Made by a program: the position numbers and the translations under genes
In this document: positions 1 to 7,781 of the stretch, in pieces
Layout: every line of letters begins with the position of its first letter
Position numbering within the stretch: position 1 is the stretch's first letter
The notes under the pieces: generated by a model
Databases searched by the model: none
What the model was told of the DNA's origin: nothing
The model's input: only the letters and a program-made list of their open reading frames with translations
Origin: an uncultured Oxalobacteraceae bacterium
Lineage (GTDB): Bacteria > Pseudomonadota > Gammaproteobacteria > Burkholderiales > Burkholderiaceae
Length of the DNA stretch: 12,391 nt
NCBI GenBank assembly: GCA_946478765.1
Contig: CAMLDH010000087.1
Coordinates: forward strand, 1 to 12,391
Direction of reading: 5' to 3'

Positions 1-31
1 GTCTCGCGGCAGGCGGGCGCATTGCAGCGTT

Positions 32-70
32 GCCCCTCGTTTGTGTAGCCCGCTACACGGCACTCGGGGC
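32..70. repeat. Left accessory hairpin of the palindromic element
   Basis: GCCCC (32-36) pairs with GGGGC (66-70) and encloses a 7-bp inverted repeat, GTGTAGC (43-49) with GCTACAC (52-58), around a CC centre. It lies between the left strand of the outermost stem (8-17) and the main stem (71-87), and it breaks the symmetry of the element because the right side has no counterpart. A small hairpin, CGC (18-20) with GCG (27-29), precedes it and displays ATTGCA in its loop, which resembles the tips of arms B, C and D. Confidence 0.6.
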
Positions 71-221
71 GGTGGAGCGGGGAATTCATGCGACATGTCG
101 CATGCCCGCGTAACGGTGCTCCCTTGCAAGGGAGCACTCCTTCCTTGCACAGGAACATCGCCTTGCAAGGCGATGCCGTTACGCAGGCGGATCGCATGCG
201 ATCCGAATTCCCTGCTTCACC
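71..221. repeat. Symmetric core of the nested palindrome (five-arm cruciform)
   Basis: This is the symmetric part of the larger element. Arms A and E both end in the self-complementary tip CATG. Arms B and D end in TGCA and arm C in TGCAC. The apical decamer CCTTGCAAGG occurs in B (122-131) and D (161-170), and C carries CCTTGCACAGG (143-153), so the three inner arms share a tip but have unrelated basal stems. Arms A and E occupy mirror positions yet are not complementary to each other beyond their centre and ends. Each arm is therefore maintained as its own hairpin and is not a remnant of one long inverted repeat. GAATTC occurs at both ends of the core (82-87 and 205-210). Confidence 0.85.
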
Positions 222-285
222 ATCCCGTCTGCCACGTCCAAATCGGGAAGTTATTCCGTGCACGTTCCTTATTCTGCCCTCAGCG

Positions 286-1404
286 TTACAGCAACACCAT
301 ATTGTCACGATGGATGAGTTCCGGCTCTTCCACGAATCCCAGAATCGACAGAATCTCCGACGATGGGCGACGCACGATGCGGCGCGCTTCGGAACTGGAA
401 TAATTGGTTATGCCGCGCGCAATCGCGCGACCTGCTGCATCGGTGCAGGTAATGACGTCGCCGCGGCCGAATTCTCCCGACACTTCAGTCACGCCGATCG
501 GCAGCAATGACTTGCCCTCAGTGGTCAGCTTTTGCACCGCGCCCGCATCCAGCATCACCTTGCCAGCCGTTTGCAGATGATCCGCCATCCATTGTTTGCG
601 TGCCGTCAATTGCGCAGTTTGCGCAGTCAATTGCGTGCCGATCGCTTCGCCGCGTGCCAGACGCGTCAATACCTCGTCTTCACGGCCCCAGGCGATGACG
701 GTATGCGCGCCGGACGTGGCGGCACGCTTGGCCGCTAGAATCTTGGTCAGCATGCCGCCGCGGCCGATGCCGGTGCCAGTGCCGCCCGCCATTGCTTCCA
801 GTTTCAAGTCGCCCGCTTTCGCTTCATGCACGAATTGCGCGTTCGGATCCCGGCGCGGATCGGCGGTGAACAATCCTCTTTGATCGGTCAGTATGATCAG
901 CGCATCGCCTTCGATCAGGTTCGCGACCAAGGCGCCGAGCGTATCGTTATCGCCGAATTTGATTTCATCGGTGACCACGGTATCGTTTTCATTGATGATC
1001 GGCACGACCCCCAGGTTCAGCAGTGTAAACAGCGTCGAGCGCGCATTCAGATAGCGTTCGCGATCCGCCAGATCCGCATGCGTCAGCAGCACTTGCGCGG
1101 TGCGCAAATCATGCTGGCGGAAGCTGGTTTCGTATATTTGCGCAAGTCCCATCTGGCCGACGGCGGCACAGGCCTGCAACTCGTGAACGCCGGTCGGGCG
1201 TTTATCGAAACCCAGACGCTGCATGCCTTCGGCGATCGCGCCGGAACTGACCAGCACGACCTCCTTGCCCATCGTGCGCAGTTGCGCGATTTGTGCCGCC
1301 CATTTGGCAATGGCTGCATTGTCCAGACCCTTACCGTCGTTGGTGACGAGAGAGGAGCCGACTTTGACGATCAGGCGCCGGGCTTTTTGGATAACGGAAT
1401 TCAC
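286..1404 (-). CDS. proB: Glutamate 5-kinase (ProB) with C-terminal PUA domain
   Basis: ProB phosphorylates the gamma-carboxyl of glutamate with ATP, the first step of proline synthesis, in the cytoplasm; in the family it is usually feedback-inhibited by proline. The 372-residue protein has the normal two-domain layout. An amino acid kinase fold runs from about 10 to 260, with KVGSS at 14-18, NENDT at 138-142, FGDNDTLGA at 150-158, [12 protein letters not shown] at 173-184 and RGGMLTK at 215-221. A PUA domain covers about 277-370. The start is GTG, 2 nt after the obg stop codon, which suggests translational coupling to obg; there is no strong Shine-Dalgarno sequence. A 21-bp (7-residue) imperfect repeat near 605-636 encodes the QLTA-containing linker between the domains. 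The identification is secure; the exact start is fairly secure. Confidence 0.96.
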   Translation of the reverse strand: MNSVIQKARRLIVKVGSSLVTNDGKGLDNAAIAKWAAQIAQLRTMGKEVVLVSSGAIAEGMQRLGFDKRPTGVHELQACAAVGQMGLAQIYETSFRQHDLRTAQVLLTHADLADRERYLNARSTLFTLLNLGVVPIINENDTVVTDEIKFGDNDTLGALVANLIEGDALIILTDQRGLFTADPRRDPNAQFVHEAKAGDLKLEAMAGGTGTGIGRGGMLTKILAAKRAATSGAHTVIAWGREDEVLTRLARGEAIGTQLTAQTAQLTARKQWMADHLQTAGKVMLDAGAVQKLTTEGKSLLPIGVTEVSGEFGRGDVITCTDAAGRAIARGITNYSSSEARRIVRRPSSEILSILGFVEEPELIHRDNMVLL

Positions 1405-1406
1405 AA

Positions 1407-2519
<1,113 letters not shown>

Positions 2520-2569
2520 TTATTTTTGCCGTTAAAAAAACCTACAATGAAAAACTGTAATACAAACTA

Positions 2570-2598
2570 AAAAGGCCCTACCTGTGGCAGAGCCTTTT
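2570..2598 (-). terminator. Rho-independent terminator downstream of rpmA
   Basis: Read on the minus strand, 2598-2586 pairs with 2582-2570 to form a 13-bp stem around an ACA loop. Eleven pairs are Watson-Crick and two are G-U wobbles that are valid only in the minus-strand RNA. The last four bases of the stem are T and one more T follows, before AGTTTG. It lies 41 nt past the rpmA stop codon and 53 nt before the obg start, so it should end or attenuate rplU-rpmA transcription. Confidence 0.85.
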
Positions 2599-2603
2599 GA
2601 TTG

Positions 2604-2648
2604 AAGGCTTTCGCCTTACCTGCGATTCCGTTAGGTAATTACGCAGGT
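2604..2648 (-). other. Tandem hairpins in the rpmA 3' region
   Basis: Upstream of the terminator on the minus strand lie two further inverted repeats. One is AAGGC-GAAA-GCCTT (2617-2604), a 5-bp stem closed by a GNRA tetraloop. The other is ACCTGCG/CGCAGGT (2648-2642 with 2624-2618) around the rpmA stop codon, with a 17-nt loop. Together with the terminator they give a run of three stem-loops. They may stabilise the 3' end of the rplU-rpmA transcript; this is inference. Confidence 0.55.
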
Positions 2649-2896
2649 ACTACCGTAACGATATGACGTTGCAATGCGCCTTTGGTGGCGAACTGCACTT
2701 TGCCATCGATCAGCGCAAACAGGGTGTGATCCTTGCCCATGCCGACGTTTTCGCCCGCATGCACTTTTGTGCCGCGTTGACGAATGATGATGCCGCCAGC
2801 GTTGATGGCTTGGCCACCGTATACTTTGACGCCCAGTCGTTTCGACTCGGAATCACGGCCGTTGCGCGTGGTGCCGCCGCCTTTTTTATGTGCCAT
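2639..2896 (-). CDS. rpmA: 50S ribosomal protein L27
   Basis: L27 is a component of the large ribosomal subunit whose N-terminal tail reaches towards the peptidyl transferase centre. The 85-residue product begins [16 protein letters not shown] and continues with the conserved core [10 protein letters not shown] and [14 protein letters not shown]. The length is normal. The N-terminus is the direct form, without the cleaved extension known from Firmicutes. AAGGAG lies 6 nt before the ATG. It is the second gene after rplU, 37 nt downstream, and is followed by tandem hairpins and a terminator. Confidence 0.99.
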   Translation of the reverse strand: MAHKKGGGTTRNGRDSESKRLGVKVYGGQAINAGGIIIRQRGTKVHAGENVGMGKDHTLFALIDGKVQFATKGALQRHIVTVVPA

Positions 2897-2933
2897 TTCA
2901 GACTCCTTGGTATCTGGTTAGTTCGAACAACGA

Positions 2934-3245
2934 TTAGCCGTTGATCGAAACGATTTGCAATTCGGTGTAATTTTGGCGATGACCTTGACGCTTCTGGTAA
3001 TGCTTACGACGGCGCATCTTGAAAATTTTGACCTTATCGTGGCGACCTTGCGCCAATACCGTAGCCAGCACCGTGGCACCCTCGACCAGTGGCGCACCAA
3101 ACTTGATGGTGTCACCAGCGCCCACTGCGAGCACTTGATCAATGGTGATTTCGGCGCCAATGTCTGCAGGTATCTGTTCTATTTTGAATTTTTCACCGAC
3201 AACAACTTTATATTGTTTGCCGCCGGTTTTTATGACCGCGTACAT
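2934..3245 (-). CDS. rplU: 50S ribosomal protein L21
   Basis: L21 binds 23S rRNA in the large subunit. The 103-residue product begins [14 protein letters not shown] and contains the family C-terminal signature with [16 protein letters not shown]. The frame stays open upstream to 3413, but the conserved L21 N-terminus starts at the ATG at 3245. A GAGG Shine-Dalgarno sequence lies 6 nt before that ATG, and a good promoter lies inside the would-be extension. The gene is transcribed first in rplU-rpmA from that promoter. Confidence 0.99.
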   Translation of the reverse strand: MYAVIKTGGKQYKVVVGEKFKIEQIPADIGAEITIDQVLAVGAGDTIKFGAPLVEGATVLATVLAQGRHDKVKIFKMRRRKHYQKRQGHRQNYTELQIVSING

Positions 3246-3326
3246 GGAGAACCTCATCGAATAATTAAAAGACTTTTCTCTCGTCGAAACGCACCAAGCC
3301 AGCAGGTGGAATCCAGAAAACCTCCA

Positions 3327-3355
3327 ACTATACATGGACTTAGGTTCCCGGTCAA
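3327..3355 (-). promoter_or_regulatory. Sigma70-type promoter of rplU
   Basis: On the minus strand, TTGACC (3355-3350) and TATAGT (3332-3327) are separated by exactly 17 nt, which is close to consensus. Transcription should begin near 3320 and give a leader of about 75 nt before the rplU ATG. That leader contains a CACC/GGTG hairpin. It also has a GAGAA (3280-3276) / TTCTC (3251-3247) pairing whose loop holds the GAGG Shine-Dalgarno, which could allow autoregulation; this last point is inference. Confidence 0.75.
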
Positions 3356-3411
3356 AATCTATTATGCCCATTAAAAAGCGCTGCATACGGCACAACTGCA
3401 CAATTCTGATC

Positions 3412-3440
3412 ATGGCCCGGCGCCCCGGCCATCGTATAAT
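3412..3440 (+). promoter_or_regulatory. Likely ispB promoter with overlapping inverted repeat
   Basis: A perfect TATAAT lies at 3435-3440, 33 nt before the ispB start codon. No good -35 hexamer is found 16-18 nt upstream. That position is instead occupied by an inverted repeat, ATGGCC (3412-3417) with GGCCAT (3427-3432), which ends 2 nt before the -10. It could be an operator, or the site of an activator that replaces the -35 element. The -10 is clear; the role of the repeat is inferred. Confidence 0.5.
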
Positions 3441-3473
3441 TCAGTCAATTGATGATCTTTAGCAGGTTTTACC

Positions 3474-4463
3474 TTGTCTGCACTTACCAGTCACACCGCC
3501 CAACACACCATTAGCCAGCCAATTGCCGCCGACATGGAGGCCGTCAATACAGTGATTCGCCGTCAACTATATTCAGACGTCCCGCTGGTAAATCAAATTG
3601 CTGAATACATCATCAGCGCCGGCGGCAAGCGCATTCGCCCAGTCTTGGTGTTGCTAGTTGCCAACGCTTACGGTTATTGCGGCACCCATCATCATGAACT
3701 GGCTGCGGTAATCGAGTTTATTCATACCGCGACGCTCTTGCATGACGACGTGGTGGATGAATCCTCATTGCGGCGCGGACGTCAAACCGCCAATGCCTTG
3801 TTCGGCAATGCTGCATCGGTACTGGTCGGCGACTTCGTGTATTCCCGCGCGTTCCAGATGATGGTGGCGGTCAGCGACATGCGTGTGATGCGAATTTTGG
3901 CGGACGCAACCAACGTGATCGCCGAAGGCGAAGTACTGCAGTTGTTGAACATGCATGATCCGGATGTCTCCGAAGCGCGTTATTTGCAGGTCATTCGATC
4001 CAAGACGGCCAAGCTGTTTGAAGCCGCCGCGCAACTCGGCGCCTTGATTGCGGGTGCAACGGATGCGGCAATCGATGCCGCAGCCGAATACGGCCGGTCG
4101 CTCGGCACAGCATTTCAACTGGTGGACGATGTGCTCGATTACTCCGGCAATGCGGCCGACATCGGCAAGAACGTAGGGGACGATCTGCGCGAAGGAAAAC
4201 CGACGCTGCCGCTGATTTATTTGATGGAAAACGGCTCGGCGGAGCAACGCACATTAGTACGCGCTTGCATCGAAAATGGCGACGAACAACACTTTGACGA
4301 TATTCTTGCTGCGATCACAAGCTCCGGCGCGCTCGACTATACGAAGCGCAAAGCCGAAAAGGCGGCGCAGCGCGCGGCCGCGTCGATTGCTGGCCTGCCG
4401 GATAGTCAATTCAAGGATTCTTTGCTAGAATTATGCGCTTTCGCGGTCGATCGTAATCACTGA
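3474..4463 (+). CDS. ispB: Long-chain polyprenyl (octaprenyl-type) diphosphate synthase
   Basis: IspB condenses isopentenyl diphosphate units onto farnesyl diphosphate to make the side chain of ubiquinone. The 329-residue trans-prenyltransferase has GGKRIRP at 50-56, the first aspartate-rich motif DDVVD at 91-95 and the second DDVLD at 218-222, followed by GKNVGDDLREGKPTLPL. Alanine, a small residue, sits five positions before the first motif (A86), which fits long-chain products. The length is close to the E. coli enzyme (323). The start is TTG: an in-frame TGA at 3453-3455 leaves no other start before the conserved region, and the next ATG (residue 21) aligns with an internal methionine of E. 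coli IspB. The gene is divergent from rplU and is followed by tRNA-Pro after 38 nt. Confidence 0.95.
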   Translation: MSALTSHTAQHTISQPIAADMEAVNTVIRRQLYSDVPLVNQIAEYIISAGGKRIRPVLVLLVANAYGYCGTHHHELAAVIEFIHTATLLHDDVVDESSLRRGRQTANALFGNAASVLVGDFVYSRAFQMMVAVSDMRVMRILADATNVIAEGEVLQLLNMHDPDVSEARYLQVIRSKTAKLFEAAAQLGALIAGATDAAIDAAAEYGRSLGTAFQLVDDVLDYSGNAADIGKNVGDDLREGKPTLPLIYLMENGSAEQRTLVRACIENGDEQHFDDILAAITSSGALDYTKRKAEKAAQRAAASIAGLPDSQFKDSLLELCAFAVDRNH

Positions 4464-4501
4464 ATGAGGCTGTCTCAGTCAGTAACAGGTGGCACCGCAA
4501 T

Positions 4502-4578
4502 CGGGGTGTAGCTTAGCCTGGTAGAGCGCTACGTTCGGGACGTAGAGGCCGGAGGTTCGAATCCTCTCACCCCGACCA
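4502..4578 (+). tRNA. tRNA-Pro (anticodon CGG)
   Basis: The 77-nt gene has a full cloverleaf. The acceptor stem pairs CGGGGTG (4502-4508) with CACCCCG (4568-4574), then comes discriminator A and an encoded CCA (4576-4578). The anticodon stem CTACG/CGTAG encloses the loop TTCGGGA with anticodon CGG, which reads CCG, and has G at position 37 as is usual for proline tRNAs. The T arm has the loop TTCGAAT. It lies between ispB and the CNNM gene, without an obvious promoter or terminator of its own, so it may be processed from a longer transcript. Confidence 0.98.
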
Positions 4579-4612
4579 ATCTTGCTTATGCAAACTTCTT
4601 TACGGTGACCCT

Positions 4613-5914
4613 TTGGATGCCGTGCCTTTATGGGCGCAAATTCTTGCGCTCTCCCTGTTAATATTGCTTTCGGCATTCTTCTCCATCTCGGAGACGGCGC
4701 TCATGGCGCTCAATCGCCATCGCATCAAACACCTGGCCAAACGCGGCAACAAGTTGGCGCAAATCACGCTGTGGCTACTTGATCGCACAGAAAGAGTGCT
4801 ATCACTCATCCTGATTGCCAACACGCTCCTGAACGCCCTCGCCACCGGCCTTATTACGGCGATCGCGATTTCGACGTTTGGGAATAATGAACGGGTGATT
4901 ACGATCGCAACCGGTGTGATCGCCTTCCTGCTGATCGTCTTTGCCGAAATCACACCCAAAGTGATCGGCGCCACCTACCCCGAGCGTATTGCGCTGCCCG
5001 CCAGCTTCATTTTGAAACCCTTGATGGCGCTGGCCAAACCAGTGATCTGGTTCGTCAACCTGTTTGTCTCCGGGCTGCTGAAAATTCTGCGCATTAAAGC
5101 CGGCAGTACTGCGCGCGACCATCGACTGTCACCCGAGGAATTGCGCTCGATGGTGTTGGAGGGCGGCAGTTTCATCCCGAAAAAGCACAAGAGCATCCTG
5201 CTCAATCTGTTCGACCTGGAAAAAATTTCAGTCGAGGATGTAATGACGCCGCGCGCACAAATCGAAGCGCTCAACCTGTCGGTGCCGGTGGAAGAAATCA
5301 AGAATCAACTGACGACCTGCTATCACAATAAACTGCCCGTGCATGAAGGGGAAATCAATCAGATTGTCGGTATTCTGCATGTCCGCAAAGCGGTTGCACT
5401 ACTGAATCAGGAAGAAGAACTAACGGTCGATCATTTTCGCGAATTGCTGATTGCCCCCTATTTCATCCCGGAAGGCACGGACGTATTTACGCAGTTGCAG
5501 TATTTTCAGGAAAATCATGAGCGGCTCGGCATTATCGTCGACGAGTACGGTGAAGTGCAGGGTTTGGTGACACTGGAAGATATCATTGAGGAAATGATCG
5601 GGGAATTCACCACATCGATGCCGGGCGCGGCGCGCGCCGATGCGTTTGGCTGGGATGAAAACGGTGAATGCTTACTGGAAGGCACGACCACGTTACGCGA
5701 TATCAACAAGCGGCTTGGGCTGAATTTTCCGCTCGACGGGCCGAAAACCTTGAATGGTCTGTTGCTTGAATTATTGCGCGACATTCCTGAAGCAAGCGTG
5801 AGCCTGAAAATCGAAAATTGCATTATTGAAATCGTGCAAGTGTTGAACCAGGCAATCAAGGTGGTGAAACTGCGGCGCCCTGATGCCGAACATTTGACGC
5901 CCGACAGGACGTAA
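4613..5914 (+). CDS. CNNM/CorC (HlyC) family membrane protein with CBS pair
   Basis: This is an inner-membrane protein of the DUF21-CBS-CorC_HlyC architecture, a family linked to magnesium or cobalt export; its true substrate cannot be told from sequence. Of 433 residues, about 5-155 form the DUF21 region with hydrophobic segments near 5-25, 62-86, 94-113 and 128-155, including SISETAL at 24-30. A CBS pair follows (about 205-330), opening with DVMTPR (209-214) and including the second-repeat motif DEYGEVQGLVTLEDIIEE (310-327). The CorC_HlyC domain covers about 345-425. The start is taken as TTG at 4613, with GGTGA 4 nt before it; GTG at 4622 is an alternative that loses three residues. It is not an actual haemolysin. 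It lies just upstream of the pil genes but with a 127-nt gap, so membership of that operon is unlikely. Confidence 0.85.
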   Translation: MDAVPLWAQILALSLLILLSAFFSISETALMALNRHRIKHLAKRGNKLAQITLWLLDRTERVLSLILIANTLLNALATGLITAIAISTFGNNERVITIATGVIAFLLIVFAEITPKVIGATYPERIALPASFILKPLMALAKPVIWFVNLFVSGLLKILRIKAGSTARDHRLSPEELRSMVLEGGSFIPKKHKSILLNLFDLEKISVEDVMTPRAQIEALNLSVPVEEIKNQLTTCYHNKLPVHEGEINQIVGILHVRKAVALLNQEEELTVDHFRELLIAPYFIPEGTDVFTQLQYFQENHERLGIIVDEYGEVQGLVTLEDIIEEMIGEFTTSMPGAARADAFGWDENGECLLEGTTTLRDINKRLGLNFPLDGPKTLNGLLLELLRDIPEASVSLKIENCIIEIVQVLNQAIKVVKLRRPDAEHLTPDRT

Positions 5915-5942
5915 AAATGGGTCAAATAACAATAACAAAAAA

Positions 5943-5971
5943 TTAACATTCAGCCGTAATATCTTTACAAA
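5943..5971 (+). promoter_or_regulatory. Possible pilB promoter
   Basis: TTAACA (5943-5948) and TACAAA (5966-5971) are separated by 17 nt in the AT-rich gap between the CNNM gene and pilB. This would leave a leader of about 60 nt. No match to a sigma54 promoter with correct spacing was found in the gap. The hexamers are imperfect, so this is only a candidate. Confidence 0.3.
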
Positions 5972-6041
5972 TCAGGTGCCTAGAGGCATTATCTAACGCT
6001 ACCTAAATGTTTCTTGCCGCAATCTTTGGTGTAATGACAAT

Positions 6042-7766
6042 ATGGCTGCAGTCCTTCCCAATCCTGCTTCAGGCTCGTCAATATCCGGCCTTGCGCGCGC
6101 GTTGCTGCAGGCCGGCCGTTTGTCGGCGCAGCAGGTGGATGCACTGACCAAGCAAGCGATCACTGAAAAAGCCCCCTTTATCGACGTGCTGCTGCAAAAC
6201 GGCGGCATCGATGCGCGTGCGCTTGCGATATTTTGCTCAGAAACATTCGGTTATCCGGCGCTGGATTTTTCGGCATTCAATATCAATGCGCTGCCGGAAA
6301 AAATTATCGATGCCAAGCTGATGCAAGGACAGCGTGTCATCGCATTATCCAAACGCGGCAACAAGATTTCGGTCGCCATTTCGGACCCGACCAATACCCA
6401 GGCACTGGACCAAATCAAATTTCAGACCGAATTGACGGTTGAGCCGGTCATCGTCGAGCATCCGGTACTGTTGCAACTGATAGAAAAGCTGGGCCAAAGC
6501 ACGGAGCAAAACCTCAATGAATTGATTGGCGATAACCTCGAAGTCAATTTCGCCGAAGAAGACTTGGTGGCGCCAACCGACGCCGGCAGCAGTGATATCG
6601 ATGATGCGCCGGTCGTCAAATTTCTGCAAAAAATACTGATAGATGCGATCAACATGGGCGCGTCGGACTTGCATTTCGAACCTTTCGAAAAGTTTTACCG
6701 GATCCGTTTCCGCGTCGACGGCATTTTGCGGGAAATTGCGCAACCGCCGCTTGCAATCAAGGAAAAACTGGCCTCCCGCATCAAGGTGATTTCGAAGCTC
6801 GACATCTCCGAAAAGCGCGTGCCGCAAGACGGCCGCATGAAACTGGTGATGTCGAAAACCCGCTCCATCGATTTCCGCGTCAGCACATTGCCGACCTTGT
6901 TTGGCGAAAAAATCGTGATGCGTATTCTGGATGCAACCCAGGCACAGATGGGCATCGAATCGCTGGGGTACGATCCGGACCAAAAAGAATTGTTGATGGA
7001 AGCAATTCAGCGCCCGTACGGCATGGTGCTGGTGACGGGCCCGACCGGTTCCGGCAAGACGGTATCGCTGTATACGTGCCTGAATATCCTGAACAAGCCG
7101 GGCATTAATATTTCGACCGCCGAAGATCCGGCCGAGATCAATTTACCCGGGGTCAACCAGGTCAATGTCAATGATCGCGCCGGCCTGAGTTTTCCGGTCG
7201 CATTGAAAGCCTTCCTGCGCCAGGATCCGGACATTATCATGGTCGGGGAGATACGCGACCTTGAGACCGCGGATATCGCGATCAAGGCCGCGCAAACCGG
7301 CCACATGGTGTTCTCGACCCTGCATACGAATGATGCGCCGGCGACGCTGACGCGATTGATGAACATGGGCGTTGCACCGTTCAATATCGCATCGTCGGTC
7401 ATCATGATTACTGCGCAGCGTCTGGCGCGCCGCCTCTGCACCTGCAAACAGACATCGTCGATCCCGGATGAAACGCTGCTCGAAGCCGGCTTCGCTGAAG
7501 AGGATCTGGACGGCACCTGGCTCCCGTACAAGCCGGTCGGATGCGAGCGTTGCAGCGGCAGCGGCTATAAAGGCCGGGTCGGCATCTATCAAATCATGCC
7601 GATCACCGAAAACATCGAGCGCATCATCCTGGCCCATGGTACGGCGCTTGAAATCGAGGCGCAGGCCAAACTCGACGGGGTGAAATCCTTACGAGAATCG
7701 GGTTTGGTCAAGGTCAAAAAAGGCTTGACCAGCCTGGAAGAAGTCCTCGGCTGTACCAACGAATAA
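6042..7766 (+). CDS. pilB: Type IV pilus assembly ATPase PilB
   Basis: PilB is the cytoplasmic hexameric ATPase that drives pilus extension through PilC. Its 574 residues comprise an N-terminal MshEN/T2SSE_N-type domain (about 20-160), then the GspE-type N2 and ATPase domains. Walker A is GPTGSGKT 333-340, the Asp box STAEDPAEI 358-366, Walker B DIIMVGEIRD 397-406 and the His box STLHTNDAPATLTRL 425-439. A zinc tetracysteine follows: C466, C468, C501 and C504. Arginines R459, R463 and R464 lie in the usual AQRLARRLC stretch. Length and motifs are intact, so the enzyme should be active. This is an extension ATPase and not the PilT retraction ATPase, judged by the N-terminal domain, the cysteine motif and the neighbours. 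pilC follows after 15 nt. Confidence 0.97.
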   Translation: MAAVLPNPASGSSISGLARALLQAGRLSAQQVDALTKQAITEKAPFIDVLLQNGGIDARALAIFCSETFGYPALDFSAFNINALPEKIIDAKLMQGQRVIALSKRGNKISVAISDPTNTQALDQIKFQTELTVEPVIVEHPVLLQLIEKLGQSTEQNLNELIGDNLEVNFAEEDLVAPTDAGSSDIDDAPVVKFLQKILIDAINMGASDLHFEPFEKFYRIRFRVDGILREIAQPPLAIKEKLASRIKVISKLDISEKRVPQDGRMKLVMSKTRSIDFRVSTLPTLFGEKIVMRILDATQAQMGIESLGYDPDQKELLMEAIQRPYGMVLVTGPTGSGKTVSLYTCLNILNKPGINISTAEDPAEINLPGVNQVNVNDRAGLSFPVALKAFLRQDPDIIMVGEIRDLETADIAIKAAQTGHMVFSTLHTNDAPATLTRLMNMGVAPFNIASSVIMITAQRLARRLCTCKQTSSIPDETLLEAGFAEEDLDGTWLPYKPVGCERCSGSGYKGRVGIYQIMPITENIERIILAHGTALEIEAQAKLDGVKSLRESGLVKVKKGLTSLEEVLGCTNE

Positions 7767-7781
7767 TGAAGGAATGGCAGC

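Larger units (their letters stand above)
8..233. repeat. Multi-arm nested palindromic element (candidate structured RNA or cruciform DNA)
   Basis: This gene-free stretch folds on paper into a branched structure. The outermost stem pairs 8-17 with 224-233 (10 bp, one G-T). The main stem pairs 71-87 with 205-221 (17 bp, two G-T). An inner stem pairs 105-116 with 176-187 (12 pairs, one C-A mismatch). Perfect palindromes flank the inner stem: arm A at 87-104 and arm E at 188-205. Three arms sit on top of it: B 117-136, C 141-155 (5-bp stem, 5-nt loop) and D 156-175. Main stem, inner stem and arms A/E and B/D all obey i+j=292, so the core is symmetric about position 146. I recognise no known RNA family or insertion sequence. 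No T-run follows it on either strand, so it is not a plain intrinsic terminator. It lies downstream of proB (stop at 286-288). Its left boundary may extend past the window edge, since C5-G236 and G6-C235 also pair. The structure is visible directly; the function is unknown. Confidence 0.85.

Noticed and set aside
117..175. CRISPR-like repeat array (three CCTTGCA copies)
   Set aside because: The copies are only about 10 nt, are unevenly spaced and are the tips of hairpins, with no spacers or cas genes nearby.
87..233. Intrinsic terminator of proB
   Set aside because: None of the hairpins is followed by a T-run on either strand, and the branched layout goes far beyond a terminator.
41..510. 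Plus-strand ORFs of 120 and 140 residues over the palindromic element
   Set aside because: They read through the hairpins and into the antisense of proB; composition and sequence look non-coding, and the DNA is better explained by the nested palindromes.
3246..3413. N-terminal extension of rplU to 159 residues
   Set aside because: The L21 family begins at MYAVIKTGG, and a strong promoter lies inside the supposed extension.
4479..4676. 65-residue minus-strand ORF across the tRNA
   Set aside because: It is the antisense of tRNA-Pro; its GERIRTSGLYVPNVALYQ stretch is the well-known false protein produced by translating this tRNA backwards.
5975..5987. Possible sigma54 promoter (GG...GC) before pilB
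   Set aside because: The spacing between GG and GC is 9 and not 10, and the surrounding bases do not fit the consensus.
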